A program made the position numbers and the translations under genes. A stretch of DNA of 64,000 bases from Streptomyces sp. NBC_00259 (GTDB taxonomy: Bacteria > Actinomycetota > Actinomycetes > Streptomycetales > Streptomycetaceae). Of this stretch, positions 37,199-45,324 are shown piece after piece. The notes under the pieces were generated by a model. It did not search any database, was not told the origin of the DNA, and saw only the letters and a program-made list of their open reading frames with translations. The first letter of the stretch is position 1. Each line of letters starts with the position of its first letter. The DNA lies in assembly GCF_036181745.1 (NCBI RefSeq), contig NZ_CP108080.1, positions 6,079,501-6,143,500 on the forward strand. The letters are read 5' to 3'.

Positions 37199-37906
37199 TT
37201 ACTCGCAGGCGACGCCGTCCCCGTCGCGGTCGAGGTGGCGGCCGTAGCCGGGGTCGCTCGTGCGGACGGGCGCGGCGCCCGCGTCCCTGGCGGCGTCACA
37301 GTTGCGGTAGTAGACACTGCCGCCTCCGCCACCGCCTCCGGTGCTGCTGCTGGAGGAGTCGTCCTCGTCGTCCGGTGCCGGCGTGGGTGTCGGCTTGGGC
37401 TTGGGCTTCGGTGCGGGCTTCGGCTTGTGCAGCTTCCCGCCCTGCTCCGCCGGGCACTTGGTGCCGGCCGCCACCAGGTGGACCGTGAGGGCGGTCTGCC
37501 GGGAGAGCGGTGACGTGCCGCCCGCGGGGCTCTGGAAACAGACGGTCCAGTCGTCGTGATCCGTCGGGAGGCCGACGTCCGCGTACGCGCTGTAGGCGGT
37601 CAGGCCGCCGCCGGTCAGGGACGCGGTCTGCTGCCGGGCGTCGGCGAAGCCGGCGCCGACGAGCTCGGGCATCGCCGCGGCCGGCGGGGCGGTGACGGTC
37701 TCGCGGGCGGTGACGGTGACCGTGGGGCCGGGCACGGCCTTCTGACCGACCTGTGGATCGGGTGAGCACGCGCCGGCGACGAGAACGAGGACGAGCGCGA
37801 CGGCGGCCATGACTCCGCAGCCGAGGACCGTCTTCTGGTTCGCGTCGAGAGTGCCGGGGGCGCCGCCCGCGGGCGGGGGCGGAACGGGTCCGTAGGGGTT
37901 CGTCAC
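37199..37906 (-). CDS. Membrane-anchored protein with PASTA-like and excalibur domains
   Basis: 235 aa from GTG 37906, overlapping the upstream stop by 4 bp. A Pro-rich cytoplasmic start is followed by one helix ending AGACS, a Thr/Val stretch, a PASTA-like segment (PELVGAGFADARQQTASLTG), a KPKPAPKPKPKP linker with a Ser/Gly spacer, and a C-terminal excalibur calcium-binding domain (DRDGDGVACE). Likely surface-exposed wall or calcium-binding protein. Confidence 0.82.
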   Translation of the reverse strand: MTNPYGPVPPPPAGGAPGTLDANQKTVLGCGVMAAVALVLVLVAGACSPDPQVGQKAVPGPTVTVTARETVTAPPAAAMPELVGAGFADARQQTASLTGGGLTAYSAYADVGLPTDHDDWTVCFQSPAGGTSPLSRQTALTVHLVAAGTKCPAEQGGKLHKPKPAPKPKPKPTPTPAPDDEDDSSSSSTGGGGGGGSVYYRNCDAARDAGAAPVRTSDPGYGRHLDRDGDGVACE

Positions 37907-38442
37907 GGGCAGGCCTCTTCCAGCTTGACGGCCCCGAAATCGATCGTGGTGGCCGTGTCGAGCGTGCCCGGTCCCGGGCTCTGTGAGCAGACCTTCCAGT
38001 TCCGGTCCCACACCTGCATGCGGTTGCCGCCGGTCGCGTCGTGCGAGGTGAGGACGAGGAACCCCTCGGCCTGTGCGGCGTCCTGGGCGGCCTGGAGCTG
38101 CTGCCCCACGTGGTTGGAGAGCCGGGCCTTCGCGGTGACGGGTTCCGCACTCGCGGCGGGAGCGGGCGCCGACTCCTGTGCCCGCTTCGGCGATCCCGCG
38201 GCCGCGTTCGCCGCAGGGGTCACCGTCGCGGTGGCCGTGACCGTCACGGTGACGGCAGGACCGGGAACCTTCTTCGTCGTCTCGCTCCCGGTCGGGGAGC
38301 AGGCCGAACCGATCGCCCCGATGAGGACGAATGTGAACAGCAGGCCGCCGCAGCCGAGGACGGTCTTGTGCTTGCCGCCCAGCGGGTTCGCCGGCGGCTG
38401 CGGGACGTACGGCGGGGGCGGTGGGTACGGGGGAGTGGCCAC
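37903..38442 (-). CDS. Membrane-anchored protein paralogous to the downstream product, without excalibur domain
   Basis: 179 aa from GTG 38442, with AGGGAG upstream. Same plan as the next gene: Pro/Tyr-rich start, KTVLGCGGLLFTFVLIGAIGSACS helix, TVTVTATATVT stretch and a PASTA-like domain (QDAAQAEGFLVLTSHDA) ending in DFGAVKLEEACP. The two genes look like a tandem duplication in which only one kept or gained the excalibur tail. Confidence 0.8.
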   Translation of the reverse strand: MATPPYPPPPPYVPQPPANPLGGKHKTVLGCGGLLFTFVLIGAIGSACSPTGSETTKKVPGPAVTVTVTATATVTPAANAAAGSPKRAQESAPAPAASAEPVTAKARLSNHVGQQLQAAQDAAQAEGFLVLTSHDATGGNRMQVWDRNWKVCSQSPGPGTLDTATTIDFGAVKLEEACP

Positions 38443-38593
38443 GAGAGATCTCCCTGCTGTGGCATGTGCATGAACGGCGCTTAAGATACACAACTCCCCT
38501 CCACTTGTGTGCGTTGCGTGAAGAGTTGATGCTTCTCGTGAAGGTCGCGCGGGTCGGGCGGCGCGGGCCGCCCCTCGCCGCCATGAAATCGCC

Positions 38594-38629
38594 TGGTCAG
38601 GACCGGCCGCGCGGGCAATACTCGGACAT
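38594..38629 (+). promoter_or_regulatory. Candidate leaderless promoter of hen1
   Basis: TGGTCA (38594-38599), a 17-bp spacer and AATACT (38617-38622) place the start site at about 38629-38630, the GTG start itself. No Shine-Dalgarno sequence precedes that GTG. Confidence 0.5.
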
Positions 38630-40093
38630 GTGTTCCTGACAATCACCACGACCGGCACCCTTGAGCGTCCCGCCACCGACCTGGGCTTCCTGCTGCACAA
38701 GCACCCCGACAAGGCGCAGACGTTCTCCACCTCGCACGGCACGGCCCACGTCCTCTACCCCGAGGCCACCGCCGAACGCTGCACGGCCGCACTGCTGCTG
38801 GAGGTCGATCCGGTCGCGCTGGTCCGCCGCGGCAAGGGCAAGGGCAGCGGCGGAGCACCCGACTCCGCCCTCGCCCAGTACGTCAACGACCGGCCCTACG
38901 CCGCATCCTCACTCCTCTCCGTCGCCATGAGCACCGTCTTCAAGAGCGCCCTGCGCGGCGTGTGCCAGGCGATGCCTGAGCGGGCAGCGACCCCGCTGCC
39001 CCTGAGGATCGAGGTCCCCGCACTGCCCGCACGCGGCGGCGCCGAACTCGTCCGCAAACTCTTCGGACCGCTCGGCTGGGACACGATCGAGGCCCACCCG
39101 GTCGCACTCGACGGCCAGTTCCCCGAATGGGGCGACTCGCGCTACGTACGACTGACACTGGAAGGGCGGATGCGCCTCGCGGACGCGCTGCGCCAGCTCT
39201 ACGTCCTGCTGCCGGTGCTCGACGACGCCAAGCACTACTGGGTCGCACCGGACGAGGTCGACAAACTGCTGCGGTCGGGAGAGGGCTGGCTGGCCGGCCA
39301 CCCCGAACAGAAACTCATCACCAGCCGCTATCTGTCGCGCCGCTGGGGCCTGACCCGGCAGGCCATGGAACGCCTCGAACTCGTGCGGCTCGCCGAGAGC
39401 GACGACCTCGACGTCGAGGACGTCGACAACGCCGTCGACGAGACCAAGGACACCGACGAACGCCCGGTGCCGCTCGCCGAGCAGCGACGCGCCGCGATCC
39501 TGGACGCGCTCCGCACGGCAGGCGCCTCCAGCGTCCTCGACCTGGGCTGCGGGCAGGGCCAGCTCGTCCAGGCGCTCCTGAAGGACGTCCGCTTCACCGA
39601 CGTCGTCGGCGTCGACGTGTCCGTACGCGCGCTCACGATCGCCGCCAGAAGGCTCAGACTGGACAGCATGGGCGAACGGCAGGCACGCCGCGTCACCCTG
39701 TTCCAGGGCTCCCTCACCTACACCGACAAACGCCTCACGGGCTATGACGCCGCCGTCCTCAGCGAGGTCGTCGAGCATCTCGACCCGCCCCGCCTGCCCG
39801 CCCTCGAGTACGCGGTGTTCGGCTCCGCCCGCCCGCGCACGGTGATCGTGACGACACCGAACGTCGAGTACAACGTGCGCTGGGAGACGCTGCCCGCCGG
39901 GCACGTCCGCCACAGCGACCACCGCTTCGAGTGGACCCGCGAGGAGTTCCGCACCTGGGCCGCCACCACCGCGCAGCGGCACGGCTACGGCGTGGAGTAC
40001 GTGGCCGTCGGCGACGACGACCCCGAGGTCGGCCCGCCGACACAGATGGCCGTCTTCACCCAGAAGGACCGGAACGAGGCGAAGGCCGCATGA
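38630..40093 (+). CDS. hen1: Hen1, 3'-terminal RNA ribose 2'-O-methyltransferase
   Basis: 487 aa from GTG 38630. The N-terminal half is the bacterial Hen1 ligase-activating/unique domain; the C-terminal half (about 280-480) is a SAM methyltransferase with VLDLGCGQGQLV and the metal-binding EVVEHL with H in GHVRHSDH. Hen1 methylates the 3' end of cleaved RNA before sealing, protecting it from recutting by ribotoxins. Its stop overlaps the pnkp start (ATGA). Confidence 0.96.
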   Translation: MFLTITTTGTLERPATDLGFLLHKHPDKAQTFSTSHGTAHVLYPEATAERCTAALLLEVDPVALVRRGKGKGSGGAPDSALAQYVNDRPYAASSLLSVAMSTVFKSALRGVCQAMPERAATPLPLRIEVPALPARGGAELVRKLFGPLGWDTIEAHPVALDGQFPEWGDSRYVRLTLEGRMRLADALRQLYVLLPVLDDAKHYWVAPDEVDKLLRSGEGWLAGHPEQKLITSRYLSRRWGLTRQAMERLELVRLAESDDLDVEDVDNAVDETKDTDERPVPLAEQRRAAILDALRTAGASSVLDLGCGQGQLVQALLKDVRFTDVVGVDVSVRALTIAARRLRLDSMGERQARRVTLFQGSLTYTDKRLTGYDAAVLSEVVEHLDPPRLPALEYAVFGSARPRTVIVTTPNVEYNVRWETLPAGHVRHSDHRFEWTREEFRTWAATTAQRHGYGVEYVAVGDDDPEVGPPTQMAVFTQKDRNEAKAA

Positions 40094-42648
40094 CCACCAC
40101 CGACACCACCCGCAAGCTGCCCGTCACCGACCTGTCCCTCGTGGTCCTCATCGGCGCCACCGGCTCCGGCAAGTCCACCTTCGCCCGCAGGCACTTCAAG
40201 CCCACCGAGGTCATCTCCTCGGACTTCTGCCGCGGACTGGTCGCCGACGACGAGAACGACCAGAGCGCCAGCGCCGACGCCTTCGACGTCCTCCACCACA
40301 TCGTCGGCAAGCGCCTCGCCGCCGGCCGCCTCACCGTCGTCGACGCCACCAGCGTGCAGCAGGAAAGCCGCCGCCAGCTCGTCCAGCTGGCCCGCAGCCA
40401 CGACGTGCTGCCCATCGCCATCGTCCTCGACATGCCCGAAGAGGTCTGCGCCGAACGCAACGCGGCCCGCCCCGAGCGCGCGGACATGCCCCGCCACGTC
40501 ATCCAGCGGCACCGGCGCGAACTGCGCCGCTCACTGCGCGGACTGGAACGCGAGGGATTCCGCAAGGTCCACGTCCTGCGCAGCCCCGAGGAGGCCGACG
40601 CCGCGGAAGTCGTCCTGGAGAAGCGCTTCAACGACCTGCGCCACCTCACCGGACCGTTCGACATCATCGGTGACATCCACGGCTGCCGCTCCGAACTCGA
40701 CACCCTGCTCACCACCCTCGGCTATGTGGACGGCGCACACCCCGAGGGCCGTACCGCCGTCTTCGTCGGAGACCTCGTCGACCGCGGACCCGACAGCCCC
40801 GGCGTCCTGCGCCGCGTCATGAGCATGGTCGCCGCCGGCAACGCCCTGTGCGTGCCCGGAAACCACGAGAACAAGCTCGGACGCTGGCTCAAGGGCAGAA
40901 AGGTCCAGCACACCCACGGACTCGCCGAGACCATCGAACAGCTGGAGCAGGCGGACACCGAGGACCCCCGTTTCCGCGAGCAGGTACGGGAGTTCATCGA
41001 CGGCCTCGTCAGCCACTACGTCCTCGACGAGGGCAGGCTCGTCGTCTGCCACGCCGGACTGCCCGAGAAGTACCACGGCCGCACCTCCGGCCGGGTCCGC
41101 TCCCACGCCCTCTACGGCGAGACCACCGGCGAGACCGACGAGTTCGGGCTGCCCGTGCGCTACCCCTGGGCCGAGGACTACCGCGGCCAGGCGGCCGTGG
41201 TCTACGGCCACACACCCGTGCCCACCGCCTCCTGGGTCAACAACACCATCTGCCTCGACACCGGCGCCGTCTTCGGCGGCAAGCTGACCGCGCTGCGCTG
41301 GCCGGAGCGTGAACTCGTCGACGTACCCGCGGAAAAGGTGTGGTACGAGCCCGTCAAGCCGCTCGCCACCGACGCGCCCGGCGGACACCAGGGCCGCCCC
41401 CTGGACCTCGCGGACGTCCACGGCCGCCGCATCGTGGAGACCCGCCACATGGGCCGCGTCGCCGTACGTGAGGAGAACGCCGCCGCCGCCCTGGAGGTCA
41501 TGAGCCGCTTCGCCGTCGACCCGCGGCTGCTGGCGTATCTCCCGCCGACCATGGCGCCGACCGCGACCTCGCAGAAGGACGGCTACCTGGAGCACCCGGC
41601 CGAGGCGTTCGCCCAGTACCAGGCCGACGGAGTCGGACGGGTCGTGTGCGAGGAGAAGCACATGGGCTCCCGCGCCATCGCCCTGGTCTGCCGCGACGAG
41701 GACGTCGCACGCGAACGCTTCGGCGCCGACGGCGTCACCGGCGCACTGCACACCCGCACCGGCCGCCCCTTCTTCGACGACCCCGGCACCACCGAGGACG
41801 TCCTCGGCCGCCTGCGCACGGCGATCACCGGCGCGGGCCTGTGGGAGGAACTCGCCACCGACTGGCTGCTCCTGGACGCCGAACTGATGCCCTGGTCGCT
41901 CAAGGCGTCCGGGCTGCTCCGCAAGCAGTACGCGGCCGTCGGCGCCGCCTCCGGAGCGGTCCTGCCCGCCGCCACCACCGCCCTCGAAGCGGCCGCCGCA
42001 CGCGGACTCGACGTGGGCGCACTGCTGGACCGGCAGCGCGAACGGGCCGCGGACGCCGCCGCGTTCACCGACGCCTACCGCAGGTACTGCTGGACGACCG
42101 ACGGCCTGGACGGGGTGCGCCTCGCGCCCTTCCAGATCCTCGCCGTCCAGGGACGCTCCCTCACCTCCGTGCCCCACGACGAGCAACTCGCCTGGCTGGA
42201 CCGGCTGGTGGAGGCAGCGGAGAGCACCGGAGCCGGGCTGCTCCAGCGCACCCGCCGGCTCGTCGTCGACACCGGCGACGAGGCCTCGGTGCGGGCCGGC
42301 ACCGACTGGTGGCTGGAGATGACCGGCGCCGGCGGCGAAGGCATGGTCGTCAAGCCCCTGCACGCCCTCGTACGGGACGGCAAGGGACGCCTCGTCCAGC
42401 CCGGCATCAAGGTCCGGGGCCGGGAGTACCTGCGCATCATCTACGGCCCCGAGTACACCCGCCCGGACAACCTGACCCGGCTGCGCAGCCGCTTCCTCGG
42501 CCACAAGCGGTCGCTGGCGCTGCGCGAGTACGCGCTCGGCCTGGAGGCGCTGGACCGGCTGGCCGACGGCGAGCCGCTGTGGCGGGTCCACGAGGCGGTC
42601 TTCGCCGTCCTCGCACTGGAGTCGGAGCCGGTCGACCCCCGCCTGTAG
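40090..42648 (+). CDS. pnkp: Pnkp, polynucleotide kinase-phosphatase-ligase
   Basis: 852 aa. Kinase: GATGSGKST with Lys28. Phosphatase: GDIHGC, GDLVDRGPDS, GNHEN, and a late GHTP. Adenylyltransferase/ligase: EEKHMGSRA with nucleophile Lys523. With Hen1 it forms the bacterial RNA repair complex that heals and seals ribotoxin-cleaved tRNAs. All three active sites appear intact. Confidence 0.97.
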   Translation: MTTTDTTRKLPVTDLSLVVLIGATGSGKSTFARRHFKPTEVISSDFCRGLVADDENDQSASADAFDVLHHIVGKRLAAGRLTVVDATSVQQESRRQLVQLARSHDVLPIAIVLDMPEEVCAERNAARPERADMPRHVIQRHRRELRRSLRGLEREGFRKVHVLRSPEEADAAEVVLEKRFNDLRHLTGPFDIIGDIHGCRSELDTLLTTLGYVDGAHPEGRTAVFVGDLVDRGPDSPGVLRRVMSMVAAGNALCVPGNHENKLGRWLKGRKVQHTHGLAETIEQLEQADTEDPRFREQVREFIDGLVSHYVLDEGRLVVCHAGLPEKYHGRTSGRVRSHALYGETTGETDEFGLPVRYPWAEDYRGQAAVVYGHTPVPTASWVNNTICLDTGAVFGGKLTALRWPERELVDVPAEKVWYEPVKPLATDAPGGHQGRPLDLADVHGRRIVETRHMGRVAVREENAAAALEVMSRFAVDPRLLAYLPPTMAPTATSQKDGYLEHPAEAFAQYQADGVGRVVCEEKHMGSRAIALVCRDEDVARERFGADGVTGALHTRTGRPFFDDPGTTEDVLGRLRTAITGAGLWEELATDWLLLDAELMPWSLKASGLLRKQYAAVGAASGAVLPAATTALEAAAARGLDVGALLDRQRERAADAAAFTDAYRRYCWTTDGLDGVRLAPFQILAVQGRSLTSVPHDEQLAWLDRLVEAAESTGAGLLQRTRRLVVDTGDEASVRAGTDWWLEMTGAGGEGMVVKPLHALVRDGKGRLVQPGIKVRGREYLRIIYGPEYTRPDNLTRLRSRFLGHKRSLALREYALGLEALDRLADGEPLWRVHEAVFAVLALESEPVDPRL

Positions 42649-42665
42649 GACCGGCCCCGCACCTC

Positions 42666-42694
42666 ACGGGGAGGCGCCGTCCGCGCCTCCCCGT
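42666..42694 (+). terminator. Strong terminator after pnkp
   Basis: Perfect 12-bp stem (42666-42677 with 42683-42694) and 5-nt loop, 17 bp after the stop. Confidence 0.85.
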
Positions 42695-42738
42695 AGGGGC
42701 GGCCACATGCCGGGGAACGCCTGCCCGTACGGGCCACG

Positions 42739-42814
42739 ACCGGTCCGGTGCCGGAGGCGACCGGCCCGGTGCGCGAGGCTGACCGGACCGGTGTGAGATA
42801 CGACCGGACACGGT
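42739..42814. promoter_or_regulatory. Phased array of four ACCGGNCCGGT palindromes upstream of arcA
   Basis: Perfect 11-bp palindromes at 42739-42749 (centre T), 42760-42770 (centre C) and 42782-42792 (centre A), plus a degenerate 12-bp copy at 42803-42814. Start-to-start spacing is 21, 22 and 21 bp, two helical turns, so all sites face the same side of the DNA. The array ends 48 bp before the arcA ATG. Confidence 0.7.
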
Positions 42815-42862
42815 CCGGCCGTTCACCGAGTGAAGAGCTGTCCGGACGGCGAGTATGGGGAC

Positions 42863-44113
42863 ATGGGATTCCACGTCGACTCCGAGACCGGGCGGCTGCG
42901 CCGGGTCATACTGCACCGGCCCGATCTGGAACTGAAGCGGCTCACGCCCTCCAACAAGGACGCGCTGCTCTTCGACGACCTGCTCTGGGTCCGCCGCGCC
43001 CGTCAGGAGCACGACGGCTTCGCGGACGTCCTGCGCGACCGCGGCATCGTCGTGCACCTCTTCGGCGATCTGCTGCGCGAGTCGCTGGAGCTCCCGGCGG
43101 CCAGGAAACTCGTCCTGGACCGGGTCTTCGACGAGAAGGAGTACGGCCCGCTCGCCACCGATCATCTGCGGGCCGCCTTCGACGAGATGGACACCGGCGA
43201 CCTGACCGAGGCGCTCATCGGCGGAATGACCAAAAGGGAGTTCCTCGCCGGCCACTCGGAGCCCTCGTCCGTCCGCTTCCACGTCATGGACCTGGACGAC
43301 TTCCTCCTGCCCCCGCTGCCCAACCACATCTTCACCCGCGACACCTCCGCCTGGATCTACGACGGGGTGTCCATCAACGCCATGCGCTGGCCGGCCCGCC
43401 GGCGCGAGACCGTCCACTTCGAGGCCATCTACAAGCACCACCCCCTCTTCACCGGACCGGAAGCCGGTGACTTCCACCACTGGTCCGAGGGCCAGGACGA
43501 CTACCCCTCCACCATCGAGGGCGGCGACGTCCTCGTCATCGGCAACGGCGCGGTCCTCATCGGCATGAGCGAGCGCACCACGCCGCAGGCCGTGGAAATG
43601 CTCGCCCGCGGACTGTTCGCGGCCGGCTCCGCACGCACGATCGTGGCGCTGGACATGCCCAAGCGCCGTGCGTTCATGCACCTGGACACGGTGATGACGA
43701 TGGTCGACCACGACACCTTCACCCAGTACGCGGGGCTCGGCATGCTCCGCTCGTACACGATCGAACCCGCCACCGGCGACCACGCCCTGTCCCTGCGGGT
43801 CACCGACCATCCGCCCGAGCACATGCACAGCGCCATCGCGGCCGCCCTCGGACTGCAGGACATCCGCGTCCTCACGGCCACCCAGGACGTGCACTCCGCG
43901 GAACGCGAGCAATGGGACGACGGCTGCAACGTCCTCGCCGTCGAACCCGGAGTCGTCGTGGCCTATGAACGCAACGTGACCACCAACACCCATCTGCGCA
44001 AGCAGGGCATCGAAGTGATCGAGATCCCCGGCAGCGAACTCGGCCGGGGCCGCGGCGGCCCCCGCTGCATGAGCTGCCCGGTGGAACGGGACGCGGTGGG
44101 GACGGACGCCTAA
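42863..44113 (+). CDS. arcA: Arginine deiminase
   Basis: 416 aa from ATG 42863 with GGGG just upstream. Family motifs: FTRDTSAWIYDGVSIN, HFEAIYKHHP, STIEGGDVLVIGNG, HLDTVMTMVD and the catalytic Cys402 in GGPRCMSCP. It converts arginine to citrulline and ammonia, the first step of the deiminase pathway, paired here with ornithine carbamoyltransferase 73 bp downstream. Confidence 0.96.
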   Translation: MGFHVDSETGRLRRVILHRPDLELKRLTPSNKDALLFDDLLWVRRARQEHDGFADVLRDRGIVVHLFGDLLRESLELPAARKLVLDRVFDEKEYGPLATDHLRAAFDEMDTGDLTEALIGGMTKREFLAGHSEPSSVRFHVMDLDDFLLPPLPNHIFTRDTSAWIYDGVSINAMRWPARRRETVHFEAIYKHHPLFTGPEAGDFHHWSEGQDDYPSTIEGGDVLVIGNGAVLIGMSERTTPQAVEMLARGLFAAGSARTIVALDMPKRRAFMHLDTVMTMVDHDTFTQYAGLGMLRSYTIEPATGDHALSLRVTDHPPEHMHSAIAAALGLQDIRVLTATQDVHSAEREQWDDGCNVLAVEPGVVVAYERNVTTNTHLRKQGIEVIEIPGSELGRGRGGPRCMSCPVERDAVGTDA

Positions 44114-44119
44114 TCCGGT

Positions 44120-44147
44120 CGTATAGCAATACGGGATTACGTATAGA
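44120..44147. promoter_or_regulatory. Repeated CGTATAG motif before ornithine carbamoyltransferase
   Basis: CGTATAG occurs at 44120-44126 and 44140-44146, 20 bp apart; the first copy is also one arm of a CGTAT-AGCA-ATACG palindrome (44120-44133). The second includes TATAGA, a plausible -10. Confidence 0.45.
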
Positions 44148-44186
44148 CTTCCATCGTCCCGCGTTCGCGACCCAGGAGCAGCCACC

Positions 44187-45194
44187 ATGGCGACACACCT
44201 CGAAGGCCGCCACTTCCTCAAGGAGCTCGACTTCACGGCCGACGAGTTCCGCGGCCTGATCGACCTGGCCGCGGAACTCAAGGCCGCCAAGCGCACCGGC
44301 ACCGAGACCCCGCGCCTGCGCGGCAAGAACATCGCGCTGATCTTCGAGAAGACCTCCACCCGCACCCGCTGCGCCTTCGAGGTCGCCGCCGCGGACCAGG
44401 GCGCGTCGACGACCTACCTCGACCCCGCCGGCTCCCAGCTGGGACACAAGGAATCGGTCAAGGACACCGCACGCGTCCTCGGCCGGATGTTCGACGCCAT
44501 CGAGTACCGCGGCGACAGCCAGGCGGCGGTCGAAGAGCTCGCCGCCCACGCCGGAGTCCCCGTCTTCAACGGCCTCACCGACGACTGGCACCCCACCCAG
44601 ATGCTCGCCGACGTGCTCACCATGACCGAGCACAGCGACAAACCGCTCACCTCGATCACCCTCGCCTACCTAGGCGACGCCCGCTTCAACATGGGCAACT
44701 CCTACCTCGTCACCGGCGCCCTCCTCGGCATGGACGTCCGGATCGTCGCCCCCAAGGCCTACTGGCCGGCCGACGACATCGTCACCGCCGCCCGCGCGGC
44801 CGCCGCCACGAGCGGAGCCACCATCACGCTCACCGAGGACGTCGCCGACGGAGTCGCCGGCGCCGACTTCGTCGCCACCGACGTCTGGGTCTCCATGGGC
44901 GAACCCAAGGACGTGTGGGACGAGCGCATCGCCGCCCTCGCCCCCTATGCCGTGACCATGGACGTCCTGCGCGCCACCGCGAACCCCGACGTCAAGTTCC
45001 TGCACTGCCTGCCCGCCTTCCACGACCTCGGAACCAGGATCGGCCGCGAGCTGCACGACAGGCACGGACTGACCGAACTCGAAGTCACCGACGAGGTCTT
45101 CGAGTCCCCCCACTCGGTCGTCTTCGACGAGGCCGAGAACCGCATGCACACCATCAAGGCCGTCCTCGTCGCCACCATGGCCGCACCCGAATAG
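44187..45194 (+). CDS. argF: Ornithine carbamoyltransferase
   Basis: 335 aa from ATG 44187 with CAGGAG upstream. Carbamoyl-phosphate loop STRTR, DDWHPTQ, LGDARFNMGNS and the substrate motif HCLPAFHD. Next to arcA it most likely acts catabolically (ArcB role, citrulline to ornithine and carbamoyl phosphate), although the family also serves biosynthesis. No carbamate kinase gene is nearby. Confidence 0.93.
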   Translation: MATHLEGRHFLKELDFTADEFRGLIDLAAELKAAKRTGTETPRLRGKNIALIFEKTSTRTRCAFEVAAADQGASTTYLDPAGSQLGHKESVKDTARVLGRMFDAIEYRGDSQAAVEELAAHAGVPVFNGLTDDWHPTQMLADVLTMTEHSDKPLTSITLAYLGDARFNMGNSYLVTGALLGMDVRIVAPKAYWPADDIVTAARAAAATSGATITLTEDVADGVAGADFVATDVWVSMGEPKDVWDERIAALAPYAVTMDVLRATANPDVKFLHCLPAFHDLGTRIGRELHDRHGLTELEVTDEVFESPHSVVFDEAENRMHTIKAVLVATMAAPE

Positions 45195-45250
45195 CCATAC
45201 AGTCGATTGGGGACATATGCGACTGTTCGGTTAGCATCTCTTCCGACACC

Positions 45251-45281
45251 TGGGGTCCGGGCTCACACAGCCCGGACCCCA
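45251..45281 (+). terminator. 13-bp hairpin between argF and permease
   Basis: Stem 45251-45263 with 45269-45281, 5-nt loop. It ends the arc transcript, or acts as an attenuator if a promoter near TTAGCAT (45231-45237) drives the permease. A 7-bp inverted repeat (45199-45205/45220-45226) lies upstream. Confidence 0.7.
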
Positions 45282-45324
45282 CTGTGCTGCACACCCCCGC
45301 ACCACCCGAGAAGAGAACCACCCC

